Positions 1-8,463 of a DNA stretch of 64,000 nt are shown one piece after another (within the stretch, counting starts at the first letter, position 1; each line of letters opens with the position of its first letter). The notes under the pieces were generated by a model. The model ran no database searches. It saw nothing but the letters and a program-made list of their open reading frames with translations, and had not been told where the DNA came from. The stretch comes from UBA5336 sp964415675 (lineage in GTDB: Bacteria > Pseudomonadota > Alphaproteobacteria > Caulobacterales > Hyphomonadaceae), in NCBI GenBank assembly GCA_964415675.1, contig CAYQBG010000016.1, positions 28,372-92,371 of the forward strand, written 5' to 3'. The position numbers and the translations under genes were made by a program.

Positions 1-583
1 CCAGCGGCAATGATACCCAGTGCCGGATCGCCTTCGCCCGCGCCAGACCTGAGATATCGCCAGCCCCGGAAACGGCCGCCACATCGACGAGGGACAATTC
101 AGTCGACCCACCCCCCACATCGACAACGAGCACATGTTCGGCCTTGTCTGCGATCAGGTCGTGGCAGCCCAGCATGGCCAGGCGCGCTTCCTCTCCCGGA
201 CCAATCACTCGGAAACTCAATCCTGTCTCGGCACGCACGCGATCGATGAACTCCGCACCGTTCTCTGCCCGGCGACACGCCTCGGTCGCTATGCAGCGCA
301 CACGCGCCACGCGCCGCGCTTTTAGCTTGGCCTGAATCTTGGAAAGCGCATCGAGCGCGCGCACCATGGCGGCGTCGGAAAGGCGACCGCTATCGTTGAG
401 GCCTTCGCCAAGCCTGGCTATCTGGGAGTGGGAATCGAGCACACGAAAGCTGTTGCCGCTCGGCTGGGCGATCAGCAGACGGCAATTATTTGTGCCGAGG
501 TCCACCGCCCCATAGAGCGGCGCCGATGATTTTTTCCCGGCGCGACGGCGCGAGCGCTGCGGCCGGGGTTTTGCAGACGCCAT
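1..583 (-). CDS. Ppx/GppA-family phosphatase, N-terminal part (cut by window edge)
   Basis: Reading the minus strand from an ATG at 583 gives about 194 residues that run off the left edge, so the C-terminus is missing. The product looks like an exopolyphosphatase/guanosine pentaphosphatase of the ASKHA fold, which hydrolyses polyphosphate or pppGpp. The phosphate-1 motif AVDLGTNNCRLL lies near residues 26-37 and the phosphate-2 motif VDVGGGSTE near residues 150-158. The last visible residues (HWVSLPL) match the usual W-x-S-x-P-L-G segment. A basic N-terminal tail of about 20 residues precedes the fold. hspQ starts divergently 53 bp away. Ppx and GppA cannot be told apart from this fragment. 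Confidence 0.88.
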   Translation of the reverse strand, partial: MASAKPRPQRSRRRAGKKSSAPLYGAVDLGTNNCRLLIAQPSGNSFRVLDSHSQIARLGEGLNDSGRLSDAAMVRALDALSKIQAKLKARRVARVRCIATEACRRAENGAEFIDRVRAETGLSFRVIGPGEEARLAMLGCHDLIADKAEHVLVVDVGGGSTELSLVDVAAVSGAGDISGLARAKAIRHWVSLPL

Positions 584-635
584 GATGGAGCCCAAATCTT
601 GTCCGTTGGCCAAAGCTGTAGCACAAGATTGAAGA

Positions 636-1079
636 ATGAGTAGTCCATCGCGAATTGTAAGGGCAGTGAAGCGCCGGCTCGGCCTTGGCCGGACCGGTGA
701 GACACGCGACGAAACCGCCGCTTCCAGCGGCCCCTTCCAGAATGCTGTGATGCCCATGCGTGAAGCGAGATTCCAGATTGGCCAGGTAGTGAAACACCGC
801 TTCTTCCCCTTCAGGGGCGTGATCTTTGACGTCGATCCGGAGTTCGACAATTCGGAGGAATGGTACCAGTCCATCCCGGAAGAGGTCCGCCCGCGCAAGG
901 ACCAGCCCTATTACCATCTCTTCGCCGAAAATGAGCGCACTCACTATATCGCCTACGTTTCGGAGCAGAATCTCGAACCCGACGACAGCGAGACACCGGT
1001 GAGCCATCCCGACATCCCGCAAATGTTCGAACCCGTCGACGCCGGTCAGTACCGCCTCAAAATGGAGATGCGGAACTAG
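636..1079 (+). CDS. hspQ: Heat shock protein HspQ (YccV-like)
   Basis: This 147-residue protein carries the full HspQ/YccV signature: FQIGQVVKHRFFPFRGVIFD, then DPEF, EEWY, QPYYHL, AYVSEQNL and a final HPDI. HspQ is a small cytoplasmic protein known in enterobacteria as a Lon specificity enhancer and hemimethylated-DNA binder. The domain starts at about residue 45. The first 40 residues are a basic, poorly conserved extension, so a later start at the internal Met-Pro-Met (about residue 39) is possible. The 3' end overlaps the convergent epimerase-like gene by 23 bp. Confidence 0.9.
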   Translation: MSSPSRIVRAVKRRLGLGRTGETRDETAASSGPFQNAVMPMREARFQIGQVVKHRFFPFRGVIFDVDPEFDNSEEWYQSIPEEVRPRKDQPYYHLFAENERTHYIAYVSEQNLEPDDSETPVSHPDIPQMFEPVDAGQYRLKMEMRN

Positions 1080-2058
1080 CCGCCACCGCGCCCCTCGCCT
1101 GTTCAGGCAGGCGTTCGGCCACGCTGCGGGCAAGTGCCGTCTCAAGCGGGGTGTGCGCAAATGACGGCAGCAAGCGGTCAAAGTGCTCGCTCGCGACCCG
1201 ATGCGGCGCGTCCCAGAGATAGCGCATTTCCAGTGTCTCGCGAACCAGCGGCCAGACCGGCGACATGAGCCTCAGCAGCGGCCAGGGAAACCGCGACACT
1301 GACAGCTTGCACCCGCAAATGGCCTCCAACTCGGCAATCAATAGCGTACCGGTCAGATTGTGCCCGGGAAAATTGATCCTCTCGAAATCGGCCAGTTGTT
1401 CATCGCAATCGGCAAGCGCGGCCATGGCGCGGGTCATGTCCGGAAGATAGGCCCAGGCCCGGATCCGGTCATGCCGGCCCGGATAGGTCAGTTTGGCCTG
1501 GCTGAGCTTCGGCGTGAGATAGGTCTCAAGCCAGTTGCCCTGGCTCGACGGCCCGAAGAAGTCACCGCTGCGCAGAACAAGCGTGCGCACGCCATCATCG
1601 GCGGCGCGGGCATAACTCTCCTCCATCTCCTCGCGCAGGCGGCCCTTGCGCGTTGTCGGCCGGTGGGGCGTTGATTCCAGCAGGGTCTGCGGCATTCCGG
1701 CCCCGTAATTGTAGACATTCCCGGGAATGATCACCCGCGCGCCGCTCGCCTTCGCAGCCGCGATCACCACCTTCGTGAATCGCGGCAGGTCACGCTTCCA
1801 GGCCGGGTATGGCGGGTTCAGGGCGTTGACGATCACCTGCGAACCCTCGCAGGCACGCGCCACCGCATTGGCATCGAAAGCGCCGCCAGTGATGGTCTCA
1901 ACACTCTGCGGCGCGGCCCCTTCTGGCCAGCCGCGAGCAAAACCACGCACGCGCCAGCCGGCTTTCAGAAAAGCATCCATTGCCTCCTGTCCGAAACGCC
2001 CCCTGGCGCCGAGCACAGTCACTTGTTTCTGCATGGGATCGGTCTCCTCGTCATCCAC
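1057..2058 (-). CDS. NAD(P)-dependent epimerase/dehydratase-like (extended SDR or NmrA-type) protein
   Basis: The product is 333 residues long with an N-terminal Rossmann motif VLGARGRFGQEAMDAF near residues 15-30 (GxxGxxG pattern), followed by NALNPPYP and an RSGDFFGP segment, as in atypical extended short-chain dehydrogenases. The exact substrate cannot be read from the sequence. A later start at the second Met (MQKQVTVLG, residue 9) fits the fold equally well. The gene is divergent from the LysR regulator across about 50 bp, a common arrangement in which the regulator controls its neighbour; that link is inference. Its 3' end overlaps hspQ. Confidence 0.75.
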   Translation of the reverse strand: MDDEETDPMQKQVTVLGARGRFGQEAMDAFLKAGWRVRGFARGWPEGAAPQSVETITGGAFDANAVARACEGSQVIVNALNPPYPAWKRDLPRFTKVVIAAAKASGARVIIPGNVYNYGAGMPQTLLESTPHRPTTRKGRLREEMEESYARAADDGVRTLVLRSGDFFGPSSQGNWLETYLTPKLSQAKLTYPGRHDRIRAWAYLPDMTRAMAALADCDEQLADFERINFPGHNLTGTLLIAELEAICGCKLSVSRFPWPLLRLMSPVWPLVRETLEMRYLWDAPHRVASEHFDRLLPSFAHTPLETALARSVAERLPEQARGAVAASSASPF

Positions 2059-2107
2059 GAGGCCACTTTACCATTCGAATTTCTTGGTTCATCCTGACAA
2101 AAATGAG

Positions 2108-3004
2108 ATGGTCCATTCAATAATGAATATCACTGGCTCTCCAGACTGGTCGCATGTCGAAGCCTTTGTCGCTGTGGCGGAGGCCGGTTCCCTCTCGGCT
2201 GCAGCCCGTGCCACCGGAATCAGCCAGCCTACGCTCAGCCGGCATGTCGCCGCGCTTGAGGCAAGCCTCAACCAACGCCTGATGCATCGTGGCCGCGAAG
2301 GGGTCCGGCTGACCACGGCCGGGCTGAAATTGCTGGCCGAAGGACAGCATATGGCCAACGCGGCAGCGCGCATTTCCATGCTTGCCGATGGGGGCCGGGA
2401 CTCGCTGACCGGCACGGTACGCCTCACGGCCAGCTGTGTCGTCGCGACCTTTCTGCTGCCGGACATACTCACCGCGCTGCGCCGGGAGGAGCCGGCCATT
2501 GCCATTGAGGTGGTCGCCACCGACGAGACCGAGAATCTCTTGCGCCGCGAGGCCGATATTGCGCTGCGTATGTACCGACCGACCCAGCCGGACGTGATCA
2601 CGCGCAAGGTGGCCGATTTCCCGATCGGTGTTTTCGCTGCGCCGTCCTATCTCGCCGAACATGGCACGCCGACCACGCCGGAAGACCTCCTGAACCATGA
2701 TGTGATCGGATATGACCGCAGCACGCTCGTGATTGAGGGGCTGGCCGCTACGGGACTTGAAGTCAGCCGGGACTTCTTCGCCTTTCGCAGCGATGATCAG
2801 GTGCTTTGCTGGAAGATGGTGGTCGCCGGTTTCGGGATCGGCTTCATGAACCGCAATATCGGTCGACGGGAGCCCGAAGTTGTTGAAATCGAAACCGGCG
2901 CGCCGATGCCCTCCCTGCCCGTCTGGCTGACCGCTCATGGCGAGCTTAGAAGCCAGCCGCGGGTGCGCCGGGTCTATGACTGGCTCGCCGATGCGCTCGG
3001 CTGA
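2108..3004 (+). CDS. LysR-family transcriptional regulator
   Basis: From the ATG at 2108 the product is 298 residues, the normal LysR length. The N-terminal winged helix-turn-helix reads FVAVAEAGSLSAAARATGIS then QPTLSRHVAALE, and a periplasmic-binding-protein-like effector domain fills the rest. The open frame continues far upstream, but only the part from 2108 (or the ATG at 2123) resembles the family, so the longer frame is rejected. The divergent epimerase-like gene starts 49 bp away and is the likely target. The inducer is unknown. The C-terminal sequence ends cleanly and the gene looks intact. Confidence 0.9.
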   Translation: MVHSIMNITGSPDWSHVEAFVAVAEAGSLSAAARATGISQPTLSRHVAALEASLNQRLMHRGREGVRLTTAGLKLLAEGQHMANAAARISMLADGGRDSLTGTVRLTASCVVATFLLPDILTALRREEPAIAIEVVATDETENLLRREADIALRMYRPTQPDVITRKVADFPIGVFAAPSYLAEHGTPTTPEDLLNHDVIGYDRSTLVIEGLAATGLEVSRDFFAFRSDDQVLCWKMVVAGFGIGFMNRNIGRREPEVVEIETGAPMPSLPVWLTAHGELRSQPRVRRVYDWLADALG

Positions 3005-3032
3005 TTAACCAAAGGGTAACCAAACCTGCTGA

Positions 3033-4466
3033 ATGCCTAACGGGCTTGGCAGAAGGCTGATGGCAGGGAAAGGGCGGCACGAGATGGTGTTCTATCGCGA
3101 CCTGAAAAACCGGCGGCTGTTCACCCAGCCTGAGGCTGACTGGGTATCGCGCCGTCTGCTCGACCTGCGCGCACATCTGCGTTCGGACCTGCCGGACGGC
3201 ATTCCCAGGCGCACCCGCGAAAGCTCGATCATTATCGGCACCTGGAATTTGCGCGATTTCGACAATAACAAGTATCGCCATGGCCCCAGAAGGCGCGAGA
3301 GCCTTCTCTACATCGCCGAGATCATCTCGAATTTCGATGTTTGTGCCCTGCAGGAGGTCAATGAGGATCTCGAACCTCTTCGTCAGGTTCTGCGCCTTCT
3401 CGGCCCGGACTGGGACTTCATCGCGACGGATGTCACAGTGGGTGTGTCAGGCAATCGCGAGCGCATGGCCTTTGTCTATGACAAGTCCAAGGTCAGCTTT
3501 CGCAATATCGCCGGCGAGATCGTCCTGCCAAAGAGCGCGCTTCTGCCAGACGAACAGCAATTTGCGCGAACCCCCTTCATGGTACGGTTCCAGGCCGGCT
3601 GGTTCCGTTTTGCCCTTTGTACCGTCCATATCTATTTCGGTTCGAACTCCAAGAGCTCTGACGGCTACAAGCGACGCGTCGCAGAAATCGAGAATATTGC
3701 GGAAGAAATGGCCGAGCGTGCAGATGACGAGGATGAGAACTTCATCCTTCTCGGCGATTTCAACATCAAGAATCCGGTCGATGAGACGATGAACGCCCTC
3801 ACGCGGGCCGGCTTCATCCTGCCACCGGAACTGTTCCCTTCAAATGTTCTGGGGACCAAGTTCTATGACCAGATTGCCTTTCGCACGCGCAAGGACGAGG
3901 TCACATTCCTGTCGGCCGGCGCGTTCAATTTCACCAAGACCCTCTTCAAGCCCGAACATTACGATCATTACGCGCCAGCCCTGCCGGAGCGCCACCGCGA
4001 TCTGGAACATGATGGGACACCGCGCGACACGGCCAAGGATAAGTCCTATTATTCGAAGCGCTGGATGACCTGGCAGATGTCGGACCATCTGCCGCTCTGG
4101 GTCGAACTGGCCATCGATTTTGCCGACGAACACCTGATGGAACACCTGGTCGAGGATGCCCGCGATACCCCGGCCCAACGCGAGTTTGCAAACACCGAAG
4201 CCGAGGACCTGTCGCTCTTCCATGGCGAGGCGCCCAAACTTGGCGAGGCGGACGAACCTGCGAGCGAGCCTGAAAAGCCGAAAAAGCGTCGCAAGCGGCG
4301 CAAGCCAAAAGTTGCCGACAAGCTGAAGGTCGGCACAGCCCAGCCTGACAGGAAGCTCGACCTGAAAACCGCCTGGGACATTTTCTGGTTCGTGGCCACG
4401 GGAAAGGCCGAGAAGGTCCGAAAGCTGCGAAAGGACGCCGAAAGCAAGGCCCGCAAGGAGGGCTGA
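3033..4466 (+). CDS. Endonuclease/exonuclease/phosphatase-fold protein with basic C-terminal tail
   Basis: The 477-residue product contains the EEP catalytic set: GTWNLRDF (Asn72), LQEVNE (Glu108), LLGDFNI (Asp242, Asn244) and a late SDHLPLW (Asp351-His352). This fold cleaves phosphodiesters or phosphomonoesters with Mg2+. After the fold ends at about residue 365 there is an acidic linker and then a lysine/arginine-rich stretch near 417-430 that could bind nucleic acid. There is no signal peptide, so a cytoplasmic role is likely. The substrate is unknown. Later starts at Met10 or Met18 cannot be excluded. It stands 28 bp downstream of the LysR gene on the same strand. Confidence 0.8.
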   Translation: MPNGLGRRLMAGKGRHEMVFYRDLKNRRLFTQPEADWVSRRLLDLRAHLRSDLPDGIPRRTRESSIIIGTWNLRDFDNNKYRHGPRRRESLLYIAEIISNFDVCALQEVNEDLEPLRQVLRLLGPDWDFIATDVTVGVSGNRERMAFVYDKSKVSFRNIAGEIVLPKSALLPDEQQFARTPFMVRFQAGWFRFALCTVHIYFGSNSKSSDGYKRRVAEIENIAEEMAERADDEDENFILLGDFNIKNPVDETMNALTRAGFILPPELFPSNVLGTKFYDQIAFRTRKDEVTFLSAGAFNFTKTLFKPEHYDHYAPALPERHRDLEHDGTPRDTAKDKSYYSKRWMTWQMSDHLPLWVELAIDFADEHLMEHLVEDARDTPAQREFANTEAEDLSLFHGEAPKLGEADEPASEPEKPKKRRKRRKPKVADKLKVGTAQPDRKLDLKTAWDIFWFVATGKAEKVRKLRKDAESKARKEG

Positions 4467-4584
4467 CACCTTTTGGGCGCCTCCCCTTGCGTCACCCCTT
4501 CGCGCGCTGACGGTTCGAAGGCATGCTGGCATCCACAAGAGACGTGGCTGGGACAGCACGCGTCCGATCACAGGAGGAACTGCC

Positions 4585-5685
4585 ATGAAAGCTGCCATAT
4601 TCCGCGAGCCCAACCAGCCGCTCTCGATCGAAGAGGTGACGATTTCCAAGCCCGGCCCGCGCGAAGTGCTTGTGCGCAATTCCGCCGTCGGGGTCTGTCA
4701 TTCGGACGTTCATTTCTGGGACGGGGCCTTCCCGCACCCGATGCCCACCATTCTCGGCCATGAGGCCGCCGGCGTGGTCGAGGCGGTCGGCGACATGGTC
4801 AGCGCGGTCAAGCCCGGCGATCATGTGGTCTCCATCCTCTCGCCCTTCTGCGGAAGCTGCGAATATTGCATGACCGGGCACATGTCGGTCTGCCACACCG
4901 TCAATCGCGAGTATTTCCAGCGCGCCGAATCCGCCCCGCCGCGCCTGTCAGCGGGATCTGAGCGGCTCAACCAGTTCCTGAACCTTTCAGCCTTCGCCGA
5001 GCAGATGCTGGTGCACGAGAATGCGCTGTGCGCGATCGACCCGGAAATGCCGATGGACCGGGCCTGCCTGATCGGCTGCGGTGTGATCACAGGCGTCGGT
5101 TCAGTTTTCAACGCCGCACAGGTCGAGCCCGGTTCCAGCGTCGCCGTGATCGGCTGCGGCGGGGTCGGCCTGTCGGCGATCAATGGCGCGGCGATTGCCG
5201 GGGCGGGCCGGATCATCGCGGTCGATCTTGACAAGGGCAAGCTCGACCTCGCCCGCCAGTTCGGCGCCACCGACACGGTCAATCCCAATGATGGCGACGC
5301 CATCGGCCAGGTGCTGGAGATGACCAGCGGCGGGGTGCATTACAGTTTCGAATGCATCGGCCTGAAACAGACCGCAGAACAGGCCTTTCACATGCTGCGC
5401 CCGCGCGGCCTCGCCACGCTGATCGGCATGATCCCGCCCACCGTGAATATCGAACTGCCAGGCATTCTCGTCATGGTGCAGGAAAAGCGCATCCAGGGCT
5501 CGATCATGGGATCGAACCGCTTCCGCGTGGATTTCCCGCGCCTTGTCGAATTCTACAAGCAGGGCAAGCTCCATCTCGACCAGATGGTCTCCGACCGGAT
5601 AGGCATGGACGGCATCACCGACGCACTGGCCAATCTGAAAACACACAAGACAGGTGTGGCAAGGCAAGTGGTCGTGCTGGATTAG
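4585..5685 (+). CDS. Zinc-dependent alcohol dehydrogenase (MDR family)
   Basis: The 366-residue product is a classical zinc-binding medium-chain dehydrogenase that oxidises or reduces an alcohol/aldehyde pair with NAD(P). Catalytic zinc ligands are Cys38 (GVCHSDVH), His59-Glu60 (GHEAAG) and Cys165 (GCGVITG). The structural zinc lobe has Cys89, Cys92, Cys95 and Cys103 (CGSCEYC). The dinucleotide motif GCGGVG is at residues 190-195 and is followed by an Asp at the beta2 end (AVDLD), favouring NAD. A strong Shine-Dalgarno (aggagg) lies 7 bases before the ATG. It resembles the AdhP/formaldehyde-dehydrogenase-like group, but the substrate is not readable. Confidence 0.9.
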   Translation: MKAAIFREPNQPLSIEEVTISKPGPREVLVRNSAVGVCHSDVHFWDGAFPHPMPTILGHEAAGVVEAVGDMVSAVKPGDHVVSILSPFCGSCEYCMTGHMSVCHTVNREYFQRAESAPPRLSAGSERLNQFLNLSAFAEQMLVHENALCAIDPEMPMDRACLIGCGVITGVGSVFNAAQVEPGSSVAVIGCGGVGLSAINGAAIAGAGRIIAVDLDKGKLDLARQFGATDTVNPNDGDAIGQVLEMTSGGVHYSFECIGLKQTAEQAFHMLRPRGLATLIGMIPPTVNIELPGILVMVQEKRIQGSIMGSNRFRVDFPRLVEFYKQGKLHLDQMVSDRIGMDGITDALANLKTHKTGVARQVVVLD

Positions 5686-6084
5686 GGAAGATTCCTGTCA
5701 GATTGAACCATTTGGCGGCGTCTAACCTGTGATCTGGCGAGGAGGAGACCGCAGCAAGAATGCCGGCACCCCGCGAAGATTGCGACGCCGCCGGGGTGTG
5801 AAAGCGCTTCTCGCCCTGACGAAGAACACAAGCGACCAGGTGATTCAATCTGGTTGGAAACGGCTCATGGCAATCTGGATAGACCAGACCCGGGGACCGC
5901 AGGGGGACTCGCCAGTTTGAAACACCGGGCACAAGAGGCCTGCGCGCACGGACCAGGCCGGAGGGAAACAGCCGGGCACCGTTGATCTGCATGCAATATT
6001 GCGCTGCTGTATCAATAGCGCGGATCAGAGGCACGCTTGTGCCAGAAGCGACCGCTTTGGGACGTGTCGGGTGGGCCAGCGGAG
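5686..6084 (+). other. Intergenic stretch without a convincing gene
   Basis: This 400-base gap lies between the alcohol dehydrogenase and the kinase. Open frames here are short, have no family resemblance and poor codon structure. A 7-bp inverted repeat (CACCCCG at 5767-5773 and CGGGGTG at 5792-5798) could form a weak hairpin downstream of the dehydrogenase gene. The kinase promoter should lie in the right half. Confidence 0.4.
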
Positions 6085-8463
6085 ATGAGAGACGTGAGCG
6101 AAGACGGGCCGGAACTTGAAAAGCGGGCTTTGGCGCTTCTGGAAGCGTCTTATGAGCTGCAGTCCGAGGATCGATTGTCCTGGCTCAAAAGACAAACTGC
6201 CGACTCTCCAGACCTTTTCGCCCGCACACTTCAGCTGATCAACGCCGACAGCCTGATCGGCACAGTCTTCCGCACCGGCGGCGCGGGCGCCGATTTTGGC
6301 GATGGCCCGGGCGTCGACGCCCCAGAACGGGCCGGTGCTTATCGAATAAGCGGCACCATCGGACAGGGCGGCATGGGAGCGGTCTACCTGGCGGAGCGCG
6401 ACCAGGGCGACTTTGACCATCAGGTGGCGATCAAAGTGGTCCATCCCGGCGCCTTTTCAGACGCGCTAGCGGAACGGTTCGTCCACGAACGACAGATCCT
6501 TGCGGGTCTGAACCATCCCAATATCGCTCGCTTGTACGATGGCGGATCTCTCGATGACGGCTCGCCCTTCCTCGTCATGGAGTATGTCGATGGCACGCCG
6601 ATCCTTGATTGGGCCACCACACAAAAGACCGGCCTGCGCGATCGCCTGCGCTTGTTCATCCAGGTCTGCAGCGCAGTGGAATATGCCCACCAGAACCTCA
6701 TCATCCACCGGGACATCTCGCCATCGAACATTCTGGTCACTGCCGAAGACGAAGCAAAGCTGATCGATTTCGGCATCGCCAGGCAGCAGTCAGAAACTGT
6801 ATCGCCAAGCCAGCACAAGGCTGACAGCCGAACCCACACACCTGGATATTCCGCACCCGAACGCATGGCAGGCGCGGACTCCAATACGCTGACGGACATC
6901 TACTCTCTTGGCGTCTTGCTGCGTGACCTTCTGGAAGATCAATCGCCGCCCGCTGATCTCAGGGCCATCATGGACAAGGCTGCGGCCCATAACCCGCAGG
7001 ACCGCTACACATCGGCCGGCCTCCTGATCAATGATGTCGATCGCTTCCTGGATGGCTACAGCGTTGGCGCCCATGATGGCGGCGTGGGCTATCAACTGGG
7101 AAAGTATCTGAAACGTCACCGCTGGTCAGTGACTGCGGCGAGCATCGCGCTATCTGCACTCGTCCTGGCCCTGGGGGTGACGCGCATACAGTATGAACGC
7201 GCCCAGTCCGCGCGCGAGCGCGCCGATGCCCGGTTTGAACAGGCTCGCTCCCTTAGCCGCAACCTCGTCTTCGACGTCTATGACTCCTTCGCAGAGATCT
7301 CCGGCACGCTGGAGCCCCGAGGAGAGCTGGCAGACCTGGTGCACACCTATGTCAGTGTGCTGGCAGCGGACCGTGAAGCACCCGACGATGTCCTCATGGA
7401 TGTAGCTGTGATGAGTGCCCGCCTGGGCGATCTCTATGGCGGGGTCGGCCTTTCCAATCTCGGAGATACGGGAAAATCGTGGGATGCGCTGGCAGACGCT
7501 GAAGCCGCATTCGAGAGCCTCTTGGTGCGTGACCCGGCCAATACCGAAGCCCTGTCGGAACTGATGTTGGTGAAACGCCACCAGAGCATGCAGGCGCTGC
7601 ACTACCGGCTCGATCCGGCGGCTGCGGCGGTCCACAATCAGGCCGTTCTGGAGCGATCAGCGGCCGGCGCCGCCCTGTCTGACGAGAACGAACAGATCCT
7701 GCTGCGCCATTTCTGGAGTGCACGGACCGACAGGCTGCAGATTCTTGTTGAGCAAGGCGAGTTCGACACGGCCCTGACCGAGGTGCGCTTTTGGCGGTCC
7801 GAACTGGACGAGGACATGTTTGCACGTCTGGGCGGGGGCGAGGAGATGGCGACTTATCTTGCGCGCCAGGAGGCCGACATACTTGGCGAAGTGGGCCGCA
7901 GCGCAGAAGCCCTGGCGCCCTTGAAATATGCCGAAGCCTACCGACAGAAACAGCTGGAGGCCGCACCGGACAATTACTACGAGCTGACGCAATTGATGGT
8001 GGTCTACACTTCTCTTTCGCGTATCCACGGCGAACGTGGCGAAGACAGCAAAGAACTCGATTATGCCGAAAAGGCCGTTGCGTTGGCGAGGGACATTGCC
8101 TCGCGCGACGAGACAGACGCCGGCGGACCGGAAGGCCTGAACGCCGCGCTTGATCGGTTGGCCGCCGCAGAAATGGAGGCGGGCAATGTCTCCAGCGCCT
8201 TCGCTCACGCCACTGAAGCGGTTCAACTTGCCCGCGGGCTCAGGGCGGAGTTTCCTGGCGATCTCTACTATGAGGAAATTCTCTTCAGCTCCTTGCTCAC
8301 CTTGTCTGAGGCCTCGACCCATGACATCGAGTCAGCCTGCTCAGCCGCAAGTGAAGCCGAGGCGCTTTATGGTGTCATCCGCGAAAACGGAGTGTCATCC
8401 CGCCGGTTGAAGGAGAAAGGCGAGGTACACCTGCCGGCGGCCCTGACCGAGTATTGCAACTGA
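6085..8463 (+). CDS. Membrane-anchored Ser/Thr protein kinase with C-terminal TPR-like region
   Basis: From the ATG at 6085 the product is 792 residues; a TTG at 6037 and a GTG at 6094 are alternatives. A Hanks-type kinase domain spans about residues 85-325: glycine loop GQGGMG (93-98), VAIK lysine (Lys117), HRD (208-210), DFG (228-230) and APE (in YSAPERM). The catalytic loop reads HRDISPSN, with Ser in place of the usual Lys. One membrane helix follows at about 347-366, then roughly 420 residues of helical repeats resembling TPRs (for example ALAPLKYAEAYRQKQLEAAP), predicted extracytoplasmic. Kinases of this layout commonly accompany TIGR02999 sigma factors; one lies at 14650. Its stop abuts the stop of the convergent protease gene. 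Confidence 0.9.
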   Translation: MRDVSEDGPELEKRALALLEASYELQSEDRLSWLKRQTADSPDLFARTLQLINADSLIGTVFRTGGAGADFGDGPGVDAPERAGAYRISGTIGQGGMGAVYLAERDQGDFDHQVAIKVVHPGAFSDALAERFVHERQILAGLNHPNIARLYDGGSLDDGSPFLVMEYVDGTPILDWATTQKTGLRDRLRLFIQVCSAVEYAHQNLIIHRDISPSNILVTAEDEAKLIDFGIARQQSETVSPSQHKADSRTHTPGYSAPERMAGADSNTLTDIYSLGVLLRDLLEDQSPPADLRAIMDKAAAHNPQDRYTSAGLLINDVDRFLDGYSVGAHDGGVGYQLGKYLKRHRWSVTAASIALSALVLALGVTRIQYERAQSARERADARFEQARSLSRNLVFDVYDSFAEISGTLEPRGELADLVHTYVSVLAADREAPDDVLMDVAVMSARLGDLYGGVGLSNLGDTGKSWDALADAEAAFESLLVRDPANTEALSELMLVKRHQSMQALHYRLDPAAAAVHNQAVLERSAAGAALSDENEQILLRHFWSARTDRLQILVEQGEFDTALTEVRFWRSELDEDMFARLGGGEEMATYLARQEADILGEVGRSAEALAPLKYAEAYRQKQLEAAPDNYYELTQLMVVYTSLSRIHGERGEDSKELDYAEKAVALARDIASRDETDAGGPEGLNAALDRLAAAEMEAGNVSSAFAHATEAVQLARGLRAEFPGDLYYEEILFSSLLTLSEASTHDIESACSAASEAEALYGVIRENGVSSRRLKEKGEVHLPAALTEYCN

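Noticed and set aside
3005..3019. TTAA-N7-GTAA resembling a CtrA site upstream of the EEP gene
   Set aside because: Only one half is perfect, and one such match is expected by chance; no cell-cycle context is visible.
5767..5798. 7-bp inverted repeat in the gap after the alcohol dehydrogenase gene
   Set aside because: Short arms, 18-base loop and no T-run make it too weak to call a terminator.
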